A DNA stretch of 64,000 nt. It comes from Thalassia testudinum. Its lineage: Eukaryota > Streptophyta > Magnoliopsida > Alismatales > Hydrocharitaceae. Each line of letters begins with the position of its first letter. Position 1 is the stretch's first letter. The translations under genes were made by a program, and so were the position numbers. Positions 53,527 to 64,000 of the stretch are shown here, one piece after another. The notes under the pieces are model-generated. The model searched no databases and was not told the origin of the DNA. It saw only the letters and a list, made by a program, of their open reading frames with translations. The DNA lies in contig JAZHRO010000012.1 in the NCBI GenBank assembly GCA_037157565.1, forward strand, positions 5,978,501 to 6,042,500, in the 5' to 3' direction.

Positions 53527-54092
53527 TGTTGAAATAAACGTATATAGGAAATAAATAAATAAAAATATATACATTTCCAACGTTTTCGCATAAATCAAAA
53601 ATATTAAATCAAGTAAGTTAAACATGATTTGGCAAGATCCAGAATAAACTAAATAACAAATAACTTGGAATAACACAAATAAACAAAACGAGAATGGATT
53701 AGATTTTACTTCGATTGAAGCACCCGTCAGGGTCTGACGAACTCCTCCCAAGATATAACAATCTACCTCCAAGATTCGACGCACTTCTATCTTAAATGTC
53801 CTCGAAAACCACCTCAGAAGAATAAAGCTGAGGGAATTTGGTGGCAATTTGGTTTCCAACCAAATTTCCAATTGATCTACCAATTTAATGGTTTGATCAA
53901 CAAAAAACTTCTTATGGATCTCTCAATCTCCTTATGCAAGATCGACAAAAGTGATTGGAGACTTTTCTACCAATCTCATGTCGAACAAATGCACCAAAAA
54001 AGAGAGACAAGAACGAGAGAGAGAGAGAGAGGGAGAGAGTGGAGAGAGCTTTCTACTCTTGTTGTTGTGTCAAATGAGAGCCCCCTCGTGGC

Positions 54093-54104
54093 TTTTATAT
54101 AGAG
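54093..54104 (-). promoter_or_regulatory. TATA box of D, left LTR
   Basis: Minus-strand CTCTATATAAAAG. The other LTR has the slightly changed CTCTATATAAGAG at about 57853-57865. Confidence 0.65.
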
Positions 54105-54149
54105 CTCACGATCAAACGTTTATAGAAATTCCCATTTTATGGAAATATG

Positions 54150-54282
54150 GTAATTGATCGACCAATTAAGTTCATTGATCAACCAAAAGAATTGGTCGAT
54201 CAAACTTCTCTATTTGGTCGACCAAACCAATTGATCGACCAAACTAAATTCATGATCGACCAAAACAATTGGTCGACCAATT
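54150..54282. repeat. Cluster of TTGATCGACCAA palindromes
   Basis: Seven variants of (A)TTG(A/G)TCGA(C/T)CAA at close spacing. The matching place in the right LTR (about 57911-57930) keeps only one motif and lacks about 97 bp, which explains the LTR length difference. Confidence 0.88.
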
Positions 54283-54629
54283 TTACATTCTGGCAAACCA
54301 TTCCAGGTCAAAATCGTGAGATTAAAATTCGTAGCAAAAGAGTCCAAGTTCTAAATTGATTCTCACCCGAGCTCGAGCTCGAGCTCAAGCTGGAGTCGAA
54401 GCCAGGGCGGGTCACACGTGCGTGCGTGCATGGTCCCCAGCCCCACCTCTCACTCTCTGCTACATAAGTAATGGGAGGCAAAAGCCTTTTACACCCACCA
54501 AAAGGTTTGTCCACTTCCAGTATGGAACTAAAAAATCTCTCTTAAATTTCACTAATTTCAACATGAATTCCCACATTACCATATAACAATTGCATCCCAA
54601 TTGATGCAATTAGGCTCTCAAATCTAACA

Positions 54630-54640
54630 ATCCCCCACAA
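54630..54640 (-). other. Polypurine tract of D
   Basis: Minus-strand TTGTGGGGGAT abuts the 3' LTR. Confidence 0.75.
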
Positions 54641-54679
54641 ATTCATCATTAGAGGTAAATCAAGTGCCATTAGAGTTGG

Positions 54680-54925
54680 AGGTAAATCAACCAACTCCCA
54701 AGTGCCATTAGAGATGATTGAGTTCATCTCATTCTTAATGGCATCTTTCCAGTGCTTAGCTTTAGAAGTAGCCATAGCATCACGATAAGTGGGGGTTTCG
54801 CCCTTGATTTGGTAAGTAATAAAATCACTTCTCAAACCCTTGGCAACTCTTGGTCTTTTACTTCTCTTAGGTTTAGACTTTTCTGCATGATTGGGTTCAG
54901 AACGGGAAAAGCTAGCACCCCACAT
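54680..54925 (-). pseudogene. RT N-terminal stump of D
   Basis: Minus-strand TYRDAMATSKAKHWKDAIKN, then EMNSIISNGTWELVDLPP. This is the conserved copia segment (EA...W..A...E..SL..N.TW.LV.LP) just before the RT core. After this the sequence runs into a locally duplicated AGGTAAATCAA...GTGCCATTAGAG block and the PPT. The RT core (YVDD) and RNase H, normally over 1 kb, are absent. Confidence 0.82.
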
Positions 54926-55025
54926 TAGACATCCTTTTCACTTGATCAGCAATAGAACCAAATGTGGTGGCTAGATCATCTGAAGTCATATTTTGAGGTA
55001 ATCTCGTCTTCATAGGGAAGGCATC

Positions 55026-56146
55026 CTAAAAGAATGTAGTATTGCAAAGCTCAACAATAGTGTTAACATCTATGCTTGAAATTTCAGATTTTATAACCAA
55101 AAATTTATAGGCATAGCTATTATCAACATAACCCAGAAAGACCACGTCAACTGCCTTAGGTCCAAGCTTCTTCCTCTTGTGTTCTAGGACAGCCACTTTT
55201 GCAAGGCAAGCCCACACTTTGAGGTATTTCAAACTTGGTTTCTTGTTTCTCCAAATCTCAAATGGACTACTTTCCTTATGCTTGAGGGGAACTTTATTCA
55301 GAATATGGCATGTCATATTCAAGGTGTCCCCCACATGTAAGTAGATAATCCTAAGCATTGCAAAAGAACGTTGACCATGTCAATTAGGATCCTATTCTTT
55401 CGCTTTGCTATCCCATTAGATTAAGGGGAATATGTAGTCGTCACTTTAATTATGAATTATACCAAAAGCTTGGCACTATTCATCAAATAAGTAAGACGTA
55501 TATTCCCCTCCTCTATCTACCTCAGTCACTTAAGAGTTTTCTCAGTTTGTGTTTCTACTTCTTTCTTAAAGATGAGGAATTTACTTAATATCTTATCTTT
55601 AAACTTAAGCAAATACACATAGTAGTATCTACTATTGTCATCTATAAAGGTGATAAAATACTTTTTTTTGTCCTTAGTCAACACACCGTTAAACTCGTAA
55701 ATATCTGTATGCACCAAATCTACAACCCCAGTATCTCTAGTAATAGAGTGAAAAAGTTTCCTAATTTGTTTAGCCTGCACACATATCTCGCATTTATTAG
55801 TTTTATCTATGATGTGTTCATGAATCATATTTAATTTCATCATTCTTTTTAAAGAATTGAAATTTACATGACCCAATCTACCAGGCCATATATCACAAGA
55901 TTTAATATTACTGCAAACAGATTGAATCGAATGAAAACTAACATTGTTTAGAACATTTCAAGATGATACATCTACATCACATCTTACTCTAAATAATAGA
56001 TCAAAATCTGCTAAATACCTCTTTCCATAAAATATTCCATGTCTCAACATAACAACTTCATTACATTTAAAGTTTAACTCAAAACCCTCTCTAACTAACA
56101 AGGAATCAGAAAGAACATTCTTTTTCACAGCAAGAACGTGTAACAC
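55026..56146 (-). pseudogene. Integrase of D
   Basis: In the minus direction: a pre-integrase segment (FELNFKCNEVVMLRHGIF), zinc region MGHVNFNSLKRM...CEICVQAKQ, catalytic-core blocks LVHTDIYEFNG and FITFIDDNSRYYYVYLLK, and then FKKEVETQTEK. After a gap with stops (about 55360-55525) come PFEIWRNKKPSLKYLKVWAC and VVFLGY. This is the standard copia integrase order. The E of the DDE triad falls in or near the broken stretch and is not visible. Confidence 0.82.
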
Positions 56147-56204
56147 CCTGTGTAGTGTCTAGACTCGTCCCGAGGAAAACCTCAAGTCCATGTGTTCGAA
56201 TCCC

Positions 56205-56340
56205 AATACCTTAGCTGCAGAGTCGTTCCCCATCTTCACAGTTCTGCCACTACAGGCTTGATAGGATGAAAAGAACGATCTATTAACTCCAGTATCCATG
56301 AGCCATTCAGTAGGATCGTGAATAACATAGAGTTCGGATT
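56205..56340 (-). pseudogene. Protease remnant of D
   Basis: Minus-strand WLMDTGVNRSFFSS matches the copia W.(L/I)D(T/S)GA.(S/C)H active-site block; the usual Ala after DTG is Val. Short and flanked by stops. Confidence 0.65.
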
Positions 56341-56424
56341 TTATTGAGACATACCATCACTAGGCCTAGCCTCCTCGGTGATCACATTCACCTGAGGATT
56401 CCCATCTGTGGTCTTCTACTAAGC

Positions 56425-57225
56425 TTTATTAGAAGGACAATCATTCTTCCAATTCCCAACCTGCCTACAGTGCCAGCATGGTTTGTTCTTAGATTTCTTC
56501 TGGATCTTAGGTTTGGCCTTCGTTTTGTTTTTATTATTCTTATGTTTATTCTTCTTACCCTTAGATGTCATGACATTCACCTAAGACTCCACAGGCATTA
56601 TAAGTTTCTGTTTCCTATGCTCTTCCTCAATAGCAATGGCTATCATTAAGTCATCAAGAGAAATCTTTTCTTTTTTATGCTTGAGAGTCGTCCCGAAGTC
56701 TTCCCAAGATTTAGAGAATTTCTTAATGATAGAAATAACTTGAAACTTCTTAGGAAGCTTCATTTCAGCTTTTGCTAAGACATGGAACAATAACAGAAAT
56801 TCGTGTGCCTGCTCCGATACTGATTTACCCTTAGCCATTTGGAATTTAAAGAATTTTGCGATAGAGTACTTTTCAATACCAAGGTCCTCAGTATTATACT
56901 TATTATCCAACTCCTCCCATAGCCCCTTCGCAGTGGACGTGGATGTGCTGTATGCATCAAACAATGCATTGGACAATGCCAATACGATGCAACCGTGACA
57001 AATAAGGTTGCGCTTATTCTATACATCCACTGCCTTCTGGCCTTCAGGAGTGGATTTTTCCTTATACAAAACTGGACAATTGATTTCCAATGCCGAGATC
57101 AAACCAATGGTGGTCAACTAAATTCTCATGCATTGTTGCCAACGCTTGAAATTTTTCCCACCAAATTTCTCAGGCATACTAGATAAGTCTACACGTGATT
57201 TGAAAGTCATTTCCAACATCCCAAA
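56425..57225 (-). pseudogene. Gag of D
   Basis: Minus-strand MPEKFGGKNFKRWQQCM near 57170, a TAG, then AKGLWEELDNKYNTED, KFFKFQMAKGKSVSEQAHEF and MKLPKKFQVISIIKKF...SWEDF, which are the UBN2-type Gag blocks of copia. The zinc knuckle reads CWHCRQVGNWKNDCP, with the zinc-binding His changed to Asn. At least two TAG stops lie between these parts. Confidence 0.82.
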
Positions 57226-57258
57226 TATTTTAGATCTAAGTGATACCTTATCTAAGAT

Positions 57259-58264
57259 TGTTGAAATAAACGCATATAGGAAATAAATAAATAAAAACAT
57301 ATGCATGTCCAACGTTTTTGCATAGATCAAAAATATTAAATCAAGTAAGTTAAACATAATTTGCAAGATCCAAAATAAAATAAAGAAAAAATAGCATGCA
57401 ATAGCACAAATAAATAAAATGAGAATAGATTAGATTTTACTTCAATCGAAGTGTCCATTAAGGACTTCCCTTAGAGAAGGTATCGCCTCCCACAATATCG
57501 GTGTATCGGGGTCTGACAAACCCTTCCCAAGATACGACGATCCACCTCTAAGATTCATCATACTTCGATTTTGGACATCCTCGAAAACCACCTCAGGAGA
57601 ACGAAGCCGATGCAATTTGGTTTCAAACCAAATTCCCGATTGATCTACCAATTTATGGTTCGATCAACCAAAATCTTCTCGTGGATCTCTCAATCACTTT
57701 AAGAAAAATCGACAAAAGTGATTGGAAACTTTTCTACCAATCTCACGTCGAACGAATACACCAAGAAAAAGAGACAAAAACGAAAGAAAGATGGAGAAAG
57801 TGGAGAGAGCTTTCTACTCTTATTGTTATGTCAAATGAGAGTCCCCTCGTGGCTCTTATATAGAGCCCACGACTAGACGTTTATGGAAATTCTCATTTTA
57901 TGAAAATATGGCAATTGATCAACCAATTATATTACATTCTGGTCTACAAATCCAGGTCAAAATTGTGAAATTAAAATTCGTAGTAAAAGAGTGCAAGTTC
58001 CAAGTTCCAAATTGATTCTCACCCGAGCCTGAGCCCAAGCCAGAGCGGGGCGAGACGCGCATGTGTGGTCCCCAGCTCCACCTCTCACTCTTTGCTACAT
58101 AAGCCATAAGAAACAGAAACCTTTTATACCTACCAAGAGATTTATCCACTTCTAGTATGAGACTAAAAAATCTCTCCCAAATCTTACTAATTTAAACATA
58201 AATTCTCACGTTACCATATAACAATTGCATCCTAATTGATATAATTAGACTTTCAAATCTAACA
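57259..58264 (-). mobile_element. 5' LTR of D (right copy)
   Basis: 1006 bp, colinear with the left LTR except for the missing palindrome cluster. The sequence just inside (minus-strand ATCTTAGATAAGGTATCAC) contains GGTATCA but not a full initiator-Met PBS, so the PBS is degraded or atypical. Confidence 0.85.
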
Positions 58265-58269
58265 CAACT

Positions 58270-58600
58270 CCACCTATTACTATTAAGGACGTCCCCCTTT
58301 AGTAAGGTCTCTCTGCTTTAGGGATCCTTCCACTGGTTCAATCCCACTTGAGGGCTTTACGGTCTATGTCCTTTTCCCTATGAGGCACTCCTATCGTAGA
58401 GAGCATGCATGTAATAGGTTAGGTAATTTAATGTCTCTCTATCCTTGTCCTATGTGCCTATATTGTTGTTTTTGTACTTCAGGGTCATTTCGCATCGTAT
58501 GTATCTTATTATCCTATCGTTTGCATCCATTTTCAACTTTACTATCCCCATTCTTCTTTTTTGTTATACTTTTCTTGCTGTTTCTTCTTGTTGGTTGTGC
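58270..58600. other. Spacer, nothing recognised
   Basis: Sequence between D and a MITE. An ORF at 58380-58622 is not supported. No LINE continuation is visible. Confidence 0.45.
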
Positions 58601-58892
58601 CACAGGAAAAAGACCTTTCTAAACATCTATTTCCTAAATGTCCAGATAACTTTAGTGTTATTAAAATATTTAATCAAAATAAACATCAATAAGATCCGTC
58701 GGGATATACTCTTTCGAGAGGTTTGGTCTAGACATCTCGAAAGAATATGTCACAGTAGGTTTGGACTAACTCTCGAAAGGATACGGCATGATAGATCTTA
58801 CTTATATTTTTTTTTATTAAATATCTAGATAATAATATATTATTTGGACATTTAGAAAATAAATGTGTAAAAAAATCTTTTTCCTTGTAGTG
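58601..58892. mobile_element. CACTA-derived MITE-like element
   Basis: About 290 bp with inverted ends. The right end, reverse-complemented, is CACTACAAGGAAAAAGA; the left is CACAGGAAAAAGA with a short deletion. Inverted similarity extends inward (CTAAATGTCCA.ATAA, AAATATTTAAT.A, AAGATC). CACTACAAG-type ends are those of CACTA (En/Spm) transposons. A 3-bp duplication is not preserved. The centre holds a second inverted pair (TCTTTCGAGA / TCTCGAAAGA). Confidence 0.55.
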
Positions 58893-59110
58893 TTTGTTCG
58901 TGGACTCCAACTATCATATATTTAGAGATGGTTTATTTTCTGTGATTCCTTTGATCCCTTTGGGTGAGTTATGTTGGGATCGATTTACCCTTCAAATCGG
59001 TTTTGAAGGCCTGTAGCTTCCTTGTGTGCATTCTTATATATTGAGAAGGAAGAAAAAGATTACAGAGGAAAACAGTGATCAAGAAGCTTGGTAAAATTGT
59101 CTTTACCTTA

Positions 59111-59717
59111 AGGTCTCATTTAGACATGGGATAAAATAATGTAATGATAGGTTAAGGTGGACTAAGTGAAGAGAGGTGCTTATTTGGGTGGTAGAATAAA
59201 TGGTGGGAATAAAATAATTGATATATTAATGTCATGTTAATAGTTATTTGTTTAATGTTAAAAGTGGAAGTAGAGGATACAGTGAATATTTACTTAATAT
59301 TTAGAGTGAGAGTGGAGGATGATACCGGATACTTATTGAATATTAAAAATGAAATTAGAAGTTATTATAATTTGATGGAAAAACTTCTAGATCATGTTTG
59401 GTAAGGGAAATAAATTTGTGGAATAAGTAGAAGAATAGGAAAAAAGTGAAATAAATGATAGAATAAGTGAGTTAATCCGTTTGGATGTTAGATGTGTTAA
59501 GTGGCATGTTAAAGTTATTTCACAGAAAGGGATGAAATAAGTTTCAGGTATGTTAACTTGTTTCCAAACGTGTTAAGTTTCAGACATACTAATTCATTTT
59601 CAGACACATCAAATAACGTGTTAAACATTTAGCACGCGAAACAAATGGGACTATAATGAACTTCAACAAAAATCTCAACAGAGGATATGCACCCACAAAA
59701 CCCCCTCCAAACGAGGC
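59111..59717. mobile_element. Possible Tourist-like MITE
   Basis: Ends GGTCTCATTTAGACATGGG (left) and, reverse-complemented, GCCTCGTTTGGAGGGGG (right) are similar. They are flanked by TTA/TTAA on both sides, the target preference of PIF/Harbinger MITEs. The interior is AT-rich and non-coding. Divergence is high, hence the low confidence. Confidence 0.4.
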
Positions 59718-59720
59718 TTA

Positions 59721-61548
59721 AGGTTTAAGACTCAACATCCAATCCGAAACTATGGCTTAGTTGAAATGTTGAGCAGGGCGTAGAAGATCGACCAAGCACC
59801 TCTCATTCAGAATACTAAACATGGTAGTTGGCTGGTCATCTTTAAGTCTGAAGAAGACGCTACTACCGTTCGGGACAGAGCCGAGGGCATTTTTACAGGG
59901 ACCTAATTATTATTTTGTTGAAACCCAAGCCAAGAGAAATACCTTACAAATAAAAGCTTGAACGAGCAGCTCCTTCCTTGGGTGCATGTTTTCAATATTA
60001 TTCTATCGGAATTTCGTTATTGCAAGGCAACAATCCAAATTGCCAGGGACATGGGAGAAGTCGTGTATGTCAATCAATCAATCAATCAAGAAATGGGCTC
60101 TTTTAGAATTAATTATATGATGGTGAAGGCAATGATTGAAGTAATGGTGAGGACGGCTCCATTGTTTCCCGCCAAGTGAAGTAGGAATGTTTGCCATGCG
60201 CGCTTCTGCACCTTTTAATTTATTATGGAGATCGAGCTGGGACACGTTTACATATATATTCATGGTCCAACGAGATTCTAAAAGCAAAGAGAAGGACTGC
60301 TTGTATTCAATCCTTAGCATCTTCTTCGGCAAGCAAAAGAGGCCATTCAACCAAAATTTAGGCTGTGCTTGGCAGCCGGTCAATATGTGGAATAGAGGCT
60401 TACAGGTGGGATGGGAATAGGCTAAGAGCTTCTCCAAAAAAGTTTCATAATTTCCCACCTACATCACATTAACATCATTTCAATATCACATCAATACCAA
60501 TATCCACTTATACCATAATATATCCACTCATATCAACTTCAATATAATATATCCATTATTACAACCATCGTAAGAGCTCAGAACTTACCATTACAGCCAA
60601 GAGTAGAGTAATGGCACATCCACGGTAAAATTTAAAATGACAAAAGTGGGTGCAGCTACCAGAACGGATGGTGGGGGTTGCTGCTTGACGAGAAGAGGGT
60701 GTGGATACGTGCACAGTCCAATCTAATCCAGGATCAATATGTAGCAGGAACTATATACAGAGTAGAGCTGTTGAAGCTCAATTATCAAGGCTAGCTAGAT
60801 AGAGGAGCCACAGAGGACTGAGATGGTTCAAGTGGTATTAAAAGGAAAAGTGGAAACATACGCGGGTCGTGAACACATACCTGAATGCAGGTGCTTTTCA
60901 AGGGAAAGCTTCATCCTTCGGTGTGATCACGTGAAAGCTGCACCATCGGAAAATCCGATGTGAAATGGTGGAAAAAAAATGGTCGGAAAACTCAAAATTT
61001 TTTTCACAAGGGAAGCTTCATCACTGGATGTAAGTGGGTACATGCAGCAAAGGGATTCTCTCTCATTCATTGGACAACAATTTGGTAGGAGTTATTGTTG
61101 AGCTCTCCGATCAATCAACATTCGTGCAAGTAAGTGGACATGTATCTATATAGTTTTTTTAAACGTCCTCATTGTAAAGGCCATTTAAGTTTTTTTTTAA
61201 TTTGAATTAATAAGAAATTATCATTATCATTCTAAGAGAGTCTTCACTATTGCTATGAAAGGTAAGCGTTTGATTTATTTTAAAATGTTTATATTTACCC
61301 AGATGCTTACCGTTGTATTTTGAATATGTAAAAGTGTTGCATCAATTGATTTAAATGCTGATGTCAATATTGTTGATAACGTGGCCGTTCTTTCGAATGA
61401 AAATGTAGATGATTATGTTATTCAAAAGGATATTGTATTTCTTTCATTGAATAACTCTTTCTCTTCCGCATGATTCATTAATGTAAATAAAATACATTCT
61501 TACCAAGTAATTTTTAAAGTTATAGGATGTGGCCAATATTGCATTGAT
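59721..61548. other. Intergenic sequence, no supported gene
   Basis: Mixed-composition DNA with only shadow-like ORFs (for example opposite-strand frames at 59958-60458). I see no family motif, RNA gene or element end. Confidence 0.45.
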
Positions 61549-61845
61549 TTGAATGAAGATGGACGAGTTAATAAAGTTCAAATGCTTGAATATCTATTCG
61601 ATGATATTGAGAATGAGAATTTACATGATGGTAACGGGGTTAGTTCTTTATGGTCCCCCCTTGATTTGAATGATGATTTAAATGAGGTTGACGATAATAA
61701 TTTCTTTGACCATCTTTTCCCTAATGATGAACGTGATATTTGTAATGATAGTTGTGGAGATATCCGTAAGTTCTTTTATTTGTTTATATTTTTATCTGCT
61801 AATTTATTCACATTTTTAAACATGTTATTTGCAATATGCAGGTAA
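61549..61845 (+). CDS. Hypothetical acidic ORF or exon
   Basis: Opens MNEDGRVNKVQMLEYLFDDI and continues with a strongly acidic Asp/Asn/Glu-rich run (LNDDLNEVDDNNFFDHLF). The upstream frame is open from about 61520. After DIR at about 61764 there is a good splice-donor match (CC-GTAAGT), and a matching acceptor (TATGCAG) lies at about 61836-61841, so this may be an exon of a decayed gene or transposase. I do not recognise the family. Confidence 0.3.
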   Translation: MNEDGRVNKVQMLEYLFDDIENENLHDGNGVSSLWSPLDLNDDLNEVDDNNFFDHLFPNDERDICNDSCGDIRKFFYLFIFLSANLFTFLNMLFAICR

Positions 61846-64000
61846 TGTTATCGATGTTAATAGTTGATGAGGTGTGGCTCATTATAGCTAAAATGCCCAA
61901 GTACACATAAAAAGAGTTAAGTGTGGGAAATAACAAAAATGACCTAAAATAGTAAATTTATGTTAGAAATGTAAAATTAGGTCATAAAATAAGATATTCT
62001 ATTCATTAATACAAATTGATGATGCAATTGCAAATTGAACACACATTTGGATTCAAAAGTTCAAATAAAAAATGAAATTAACTTCCTAAATGTTCAATTA
62101 TGCTTCAATAAAAATTTAGTTGCATTTGGACATCACTAAGACCTTACATTTAGTGTTTTACATTTACGTCCTTAGGTCATATATATTTTCTTCACGTTTA
62201 AAACCTCCAGGGACTCTTGAAAGCCGCCAAAGACCTTCTTGTAGACTCCAAGGACTGCTCTACCATATTTTCTTGCCACTTATGGGTTTTGCTGCAAGTT
62301 CTCTACCCCTTCACCCTTAAGGGATTTAGCGCAAATTCACCAATAGACCTGCAGGCACCGGTCCACTGTAGCAACGCATGAACATGGCCAATCATGACCA
62401 TTGATTGTGTGAGACCTCAAACCTAGGGCCGAACTCAAATCGAAGCTTCCTGTGCTCCCGTGCGTAGCTTCACCCCTTGCTCCAAATCTCATCCAACAAC
62501 CATAATTTGGATTTGAGCTTCGCATGCTCCTCTCTCCCTATCCCCACAGTAGAAGCCCTAAATGCCTAATCTCACCACTGCGGTGAGTACAATCAGTGAA
62601 ATGCCTACTTAAGCAGCTCCCCAACTTGCACGCACGGCTAATCGCTCCCTCCCCCTTGAGTGGTTCCCTTCTTCCATCCCCTCAGCTCCCCTACCTTAAT
62701 TCTTCACCTGCGGTGACAAAGCAAGTTCTCCTCCCTCCTTCGATTGCCTTCAGCCACCGGCTGCTGGCTCTTGGACACCTCCTTCTTCAGCTGAGGGTCT
62801 CCTCCATTTCGTCGCCATCGACCTCTAGTCGGAGGACCTTGGACACCACCTTCGTCTGTTAGCTAGGTTTACCGCTTTCGTAGATTAGTTTTCCTACTTT
62901 CTAGATTAGTTTTAGTGTTAGTGTAATTTAGATCAGTAGAAGTAGATTAGATAGTGAATTCTATGATGGATTAGTTTAGATTAGTTTAGATCTAGGTTAG
63001 ATCCACTCCGACCTCTCTAATCAAATAAGATCAGAGAGGAGTTTCTCGCATTTTCGCATCGACTCATACAGCTTTCTCTACACCTCATAATTCATTTTCT
63101 TTGATTTTACTCGCATTTTATTCATCGTTCACCCCTCCATTAATGTCAAATTCAAATCTGAAGCGTTAGATTCTAGATCTGAATTTGCACCAAAAATTTA
63201 CCTGGGGGAACTCTCATTCATTTCAAAAATTTACAAAGACCCCCTAATCTAATTTTAATTGAACCGATTCGCTTGAGTCTCTAAAAATTGATTTTCATGC
63301 CCAATTTTGTAATTGGAGTCAATTTGCTTTAAACAAATTTATTTGAGCGATTTGAGTTTTTTGTTGAGATAAATTAGGTATAATACAAGGATTCTGAGGT
63401 GTTTTGAGTTGATTTCAATGTTCATATGAGTATTTACCTAATTTGAGTGTTGCATTTGGGTAGTTTGACCAAGGAAAATCAGAATTTCTGATTGGAGGTC
63501 AAAACAATGACCCATTGGTTTTTATGGGATCCTTAGATCTTCTTGAACATCAGTCGATGTTGTTCAAGAAGATCTAGTGATTAGATCACTTATGAACCCA
63601 TAGTTAAAGCCCATAATAGGGCAATATGTTTCCTAAATTCAACAATGATTTCAATCTGATTTTAAGAGTGTAAAGGAGTTTTTAAGGAATGATATGGGAG
63701 TTTGCATTCTTATCGAAAATGCATTTGATGCCTAGTTTTGATCTATTACCCTTACATTGTTTATAATGGAAGGTAATGATCAATACTAAAGTGATTAAGG
63801 TTTTGGAACTCTCCTAATGATTTTTACTCCCTGGTTTTGAGAGCTTAATGAAAAATTTGGATTTTCTGGGATTGGTATCATTTAGATTTGATTCTCCAGA
63901 GTTTAAGATGATTTTCAGACGTTTTATAACATATCTAAGTGGGATTGAACTTATTGTTGAAGTAGTAGCAGTGATGGCTACTTACTGATTCAAGATTGAG
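61846..64000 (+). other. Possible LTR or leader of another retroelement, cut by the window end
   Basis: AT-rich start near TGATGAGGTGTGGCTC (about 61865), then CT-rich, promoter-like DNA with CTACTTAAGCAG near 62605, and after 62870 repeated TAGATTAGTTT words. The order of U3-like, CT-rich and T-rich parts resembles an LTR followed by leader, but no PBS, target duplication or partner LTR is available. No coding region is supported. Confidence 0.3.

Larger units (their letters stand above)
53527..54629 (-). mobile_element. 3' LTR of D (left copy)
   Basis: TATA box at 54093-54104 (minus-strand CTATATAAAAG). It contains a cluster of seven TTGATCGACCAA-type palindromes at 54150-54282 that the other LTR lacks. 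Confidence 0.88.
53527..58264 (-). mobile_element. Element D: Ty1/copia retrotransposon lacking most of RT and RNase H
   Basis: A 4738-bp element on the minus strand, TGTTGAAAT...AATCTAACA, with target duplication CAACT (53522-53526 and 58265-58269). LTRs are 1103 bp (left) and 1006 bp (right). The interior has Gag, protease and integrase in copia order (integrase before RT), but the polyprotein stops shortly after the start of RT. Stops and frameshifts are present in every domain. The LTRs have diverged clearly, so it is older than C. Confidence 0.88.

Noticed and set aside
57240..57258. Standard initiator-Met PBS for D
   Set aside because: Only GGTATCA is present, and the flanking bases do not match TGGTATCAGAGC, so I note it as degraded rather than call it.
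59958..60458. 73- and 126-codon ORFs on opposite strands
   Set aside because: They overlap each other, show no family features and lie in otherwise non-coding DNA.
1..64000. tRNA, rRNA, CRISPR or bacterial operon features
   Set aside because: None seen. Retrotransposon content, CHG-type decay and LTR structure indicate plant nuclear DNA.

Overview
The window is plant nuclear DNA, almost certainly from a flowering plant: it carries Tekay-type chromovirus (Ty3/gypsy), Athila-type (Ty3/gypsy), Ty1/copia and L1-type LINE sequences, with initiator-Met and Asp tRNA primer-binding sites. I find no convincing host gene, rRNA, tRNA or CRISPR array. The content is nested transposable elements, mostly decayed, plus one very young insertion. 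All assignments come from reading the sequence by eye; no database search was possible.

Layout. 1-3.05 kb: AT-rich, no gene. 3.1-4.25 kb: plus-strand L1 LINE remnant with a 29-A tail. 4671-5376: small terminal-inverted-repeat element with a GC-rich insert and near-perfect 9-bp target duplication (Pack-MULE-like). About 6.1-10.6 kb: solo Tekay-like LTR (F), interrupted by a SIRE-like copia LTR (X, 6749-8470) between two 83-bp direct repeats. 12.6-53.5 kb: a minus-strand LINE broken into three pieces by later insertions. Element E (14414-18168, deleted Tekay-like, TSD TGATT) and solo Athila-like LTR G (18452-20026 plus 52288-53232) sit in the LINE. Tekay element A (20027-52282, TSD CCTGA) sits in G. 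Athila element B (22472-36242, TSD TCATA) sits in the 5' LTR of A. Non-autonomous element C (38285-46105, TSD GAGGT) sits in the protease of A. Copia element D (53527-58264, TSD CAACT) lies at the right edge of the LINE. 58.3-64 kb: two MITE-like elements, one orphan ORF and a possible further LTR.

How it fits together. A and B keep recognisable gag-protease-RT-RNase H-integrase order (A also a chromodomain) but carry stops and frameshifts. Stops are strikingly biased to TAG where glutamine is expected, as CHG-methylation decay would produce. C is the most interesting object: its LTRs differ by about three substitutions and one 6-bp indel over 1.77 kb, it has Athila-type PBS and PPT, but a single unbroken long ORF of unknown function replaces gag-pol. 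It looks like a recently mobile parasite of an Athila-type helper. A second theme is the 10-bp palindrome CAGACGTCTG, which recurs in LTRs of unrelated families.
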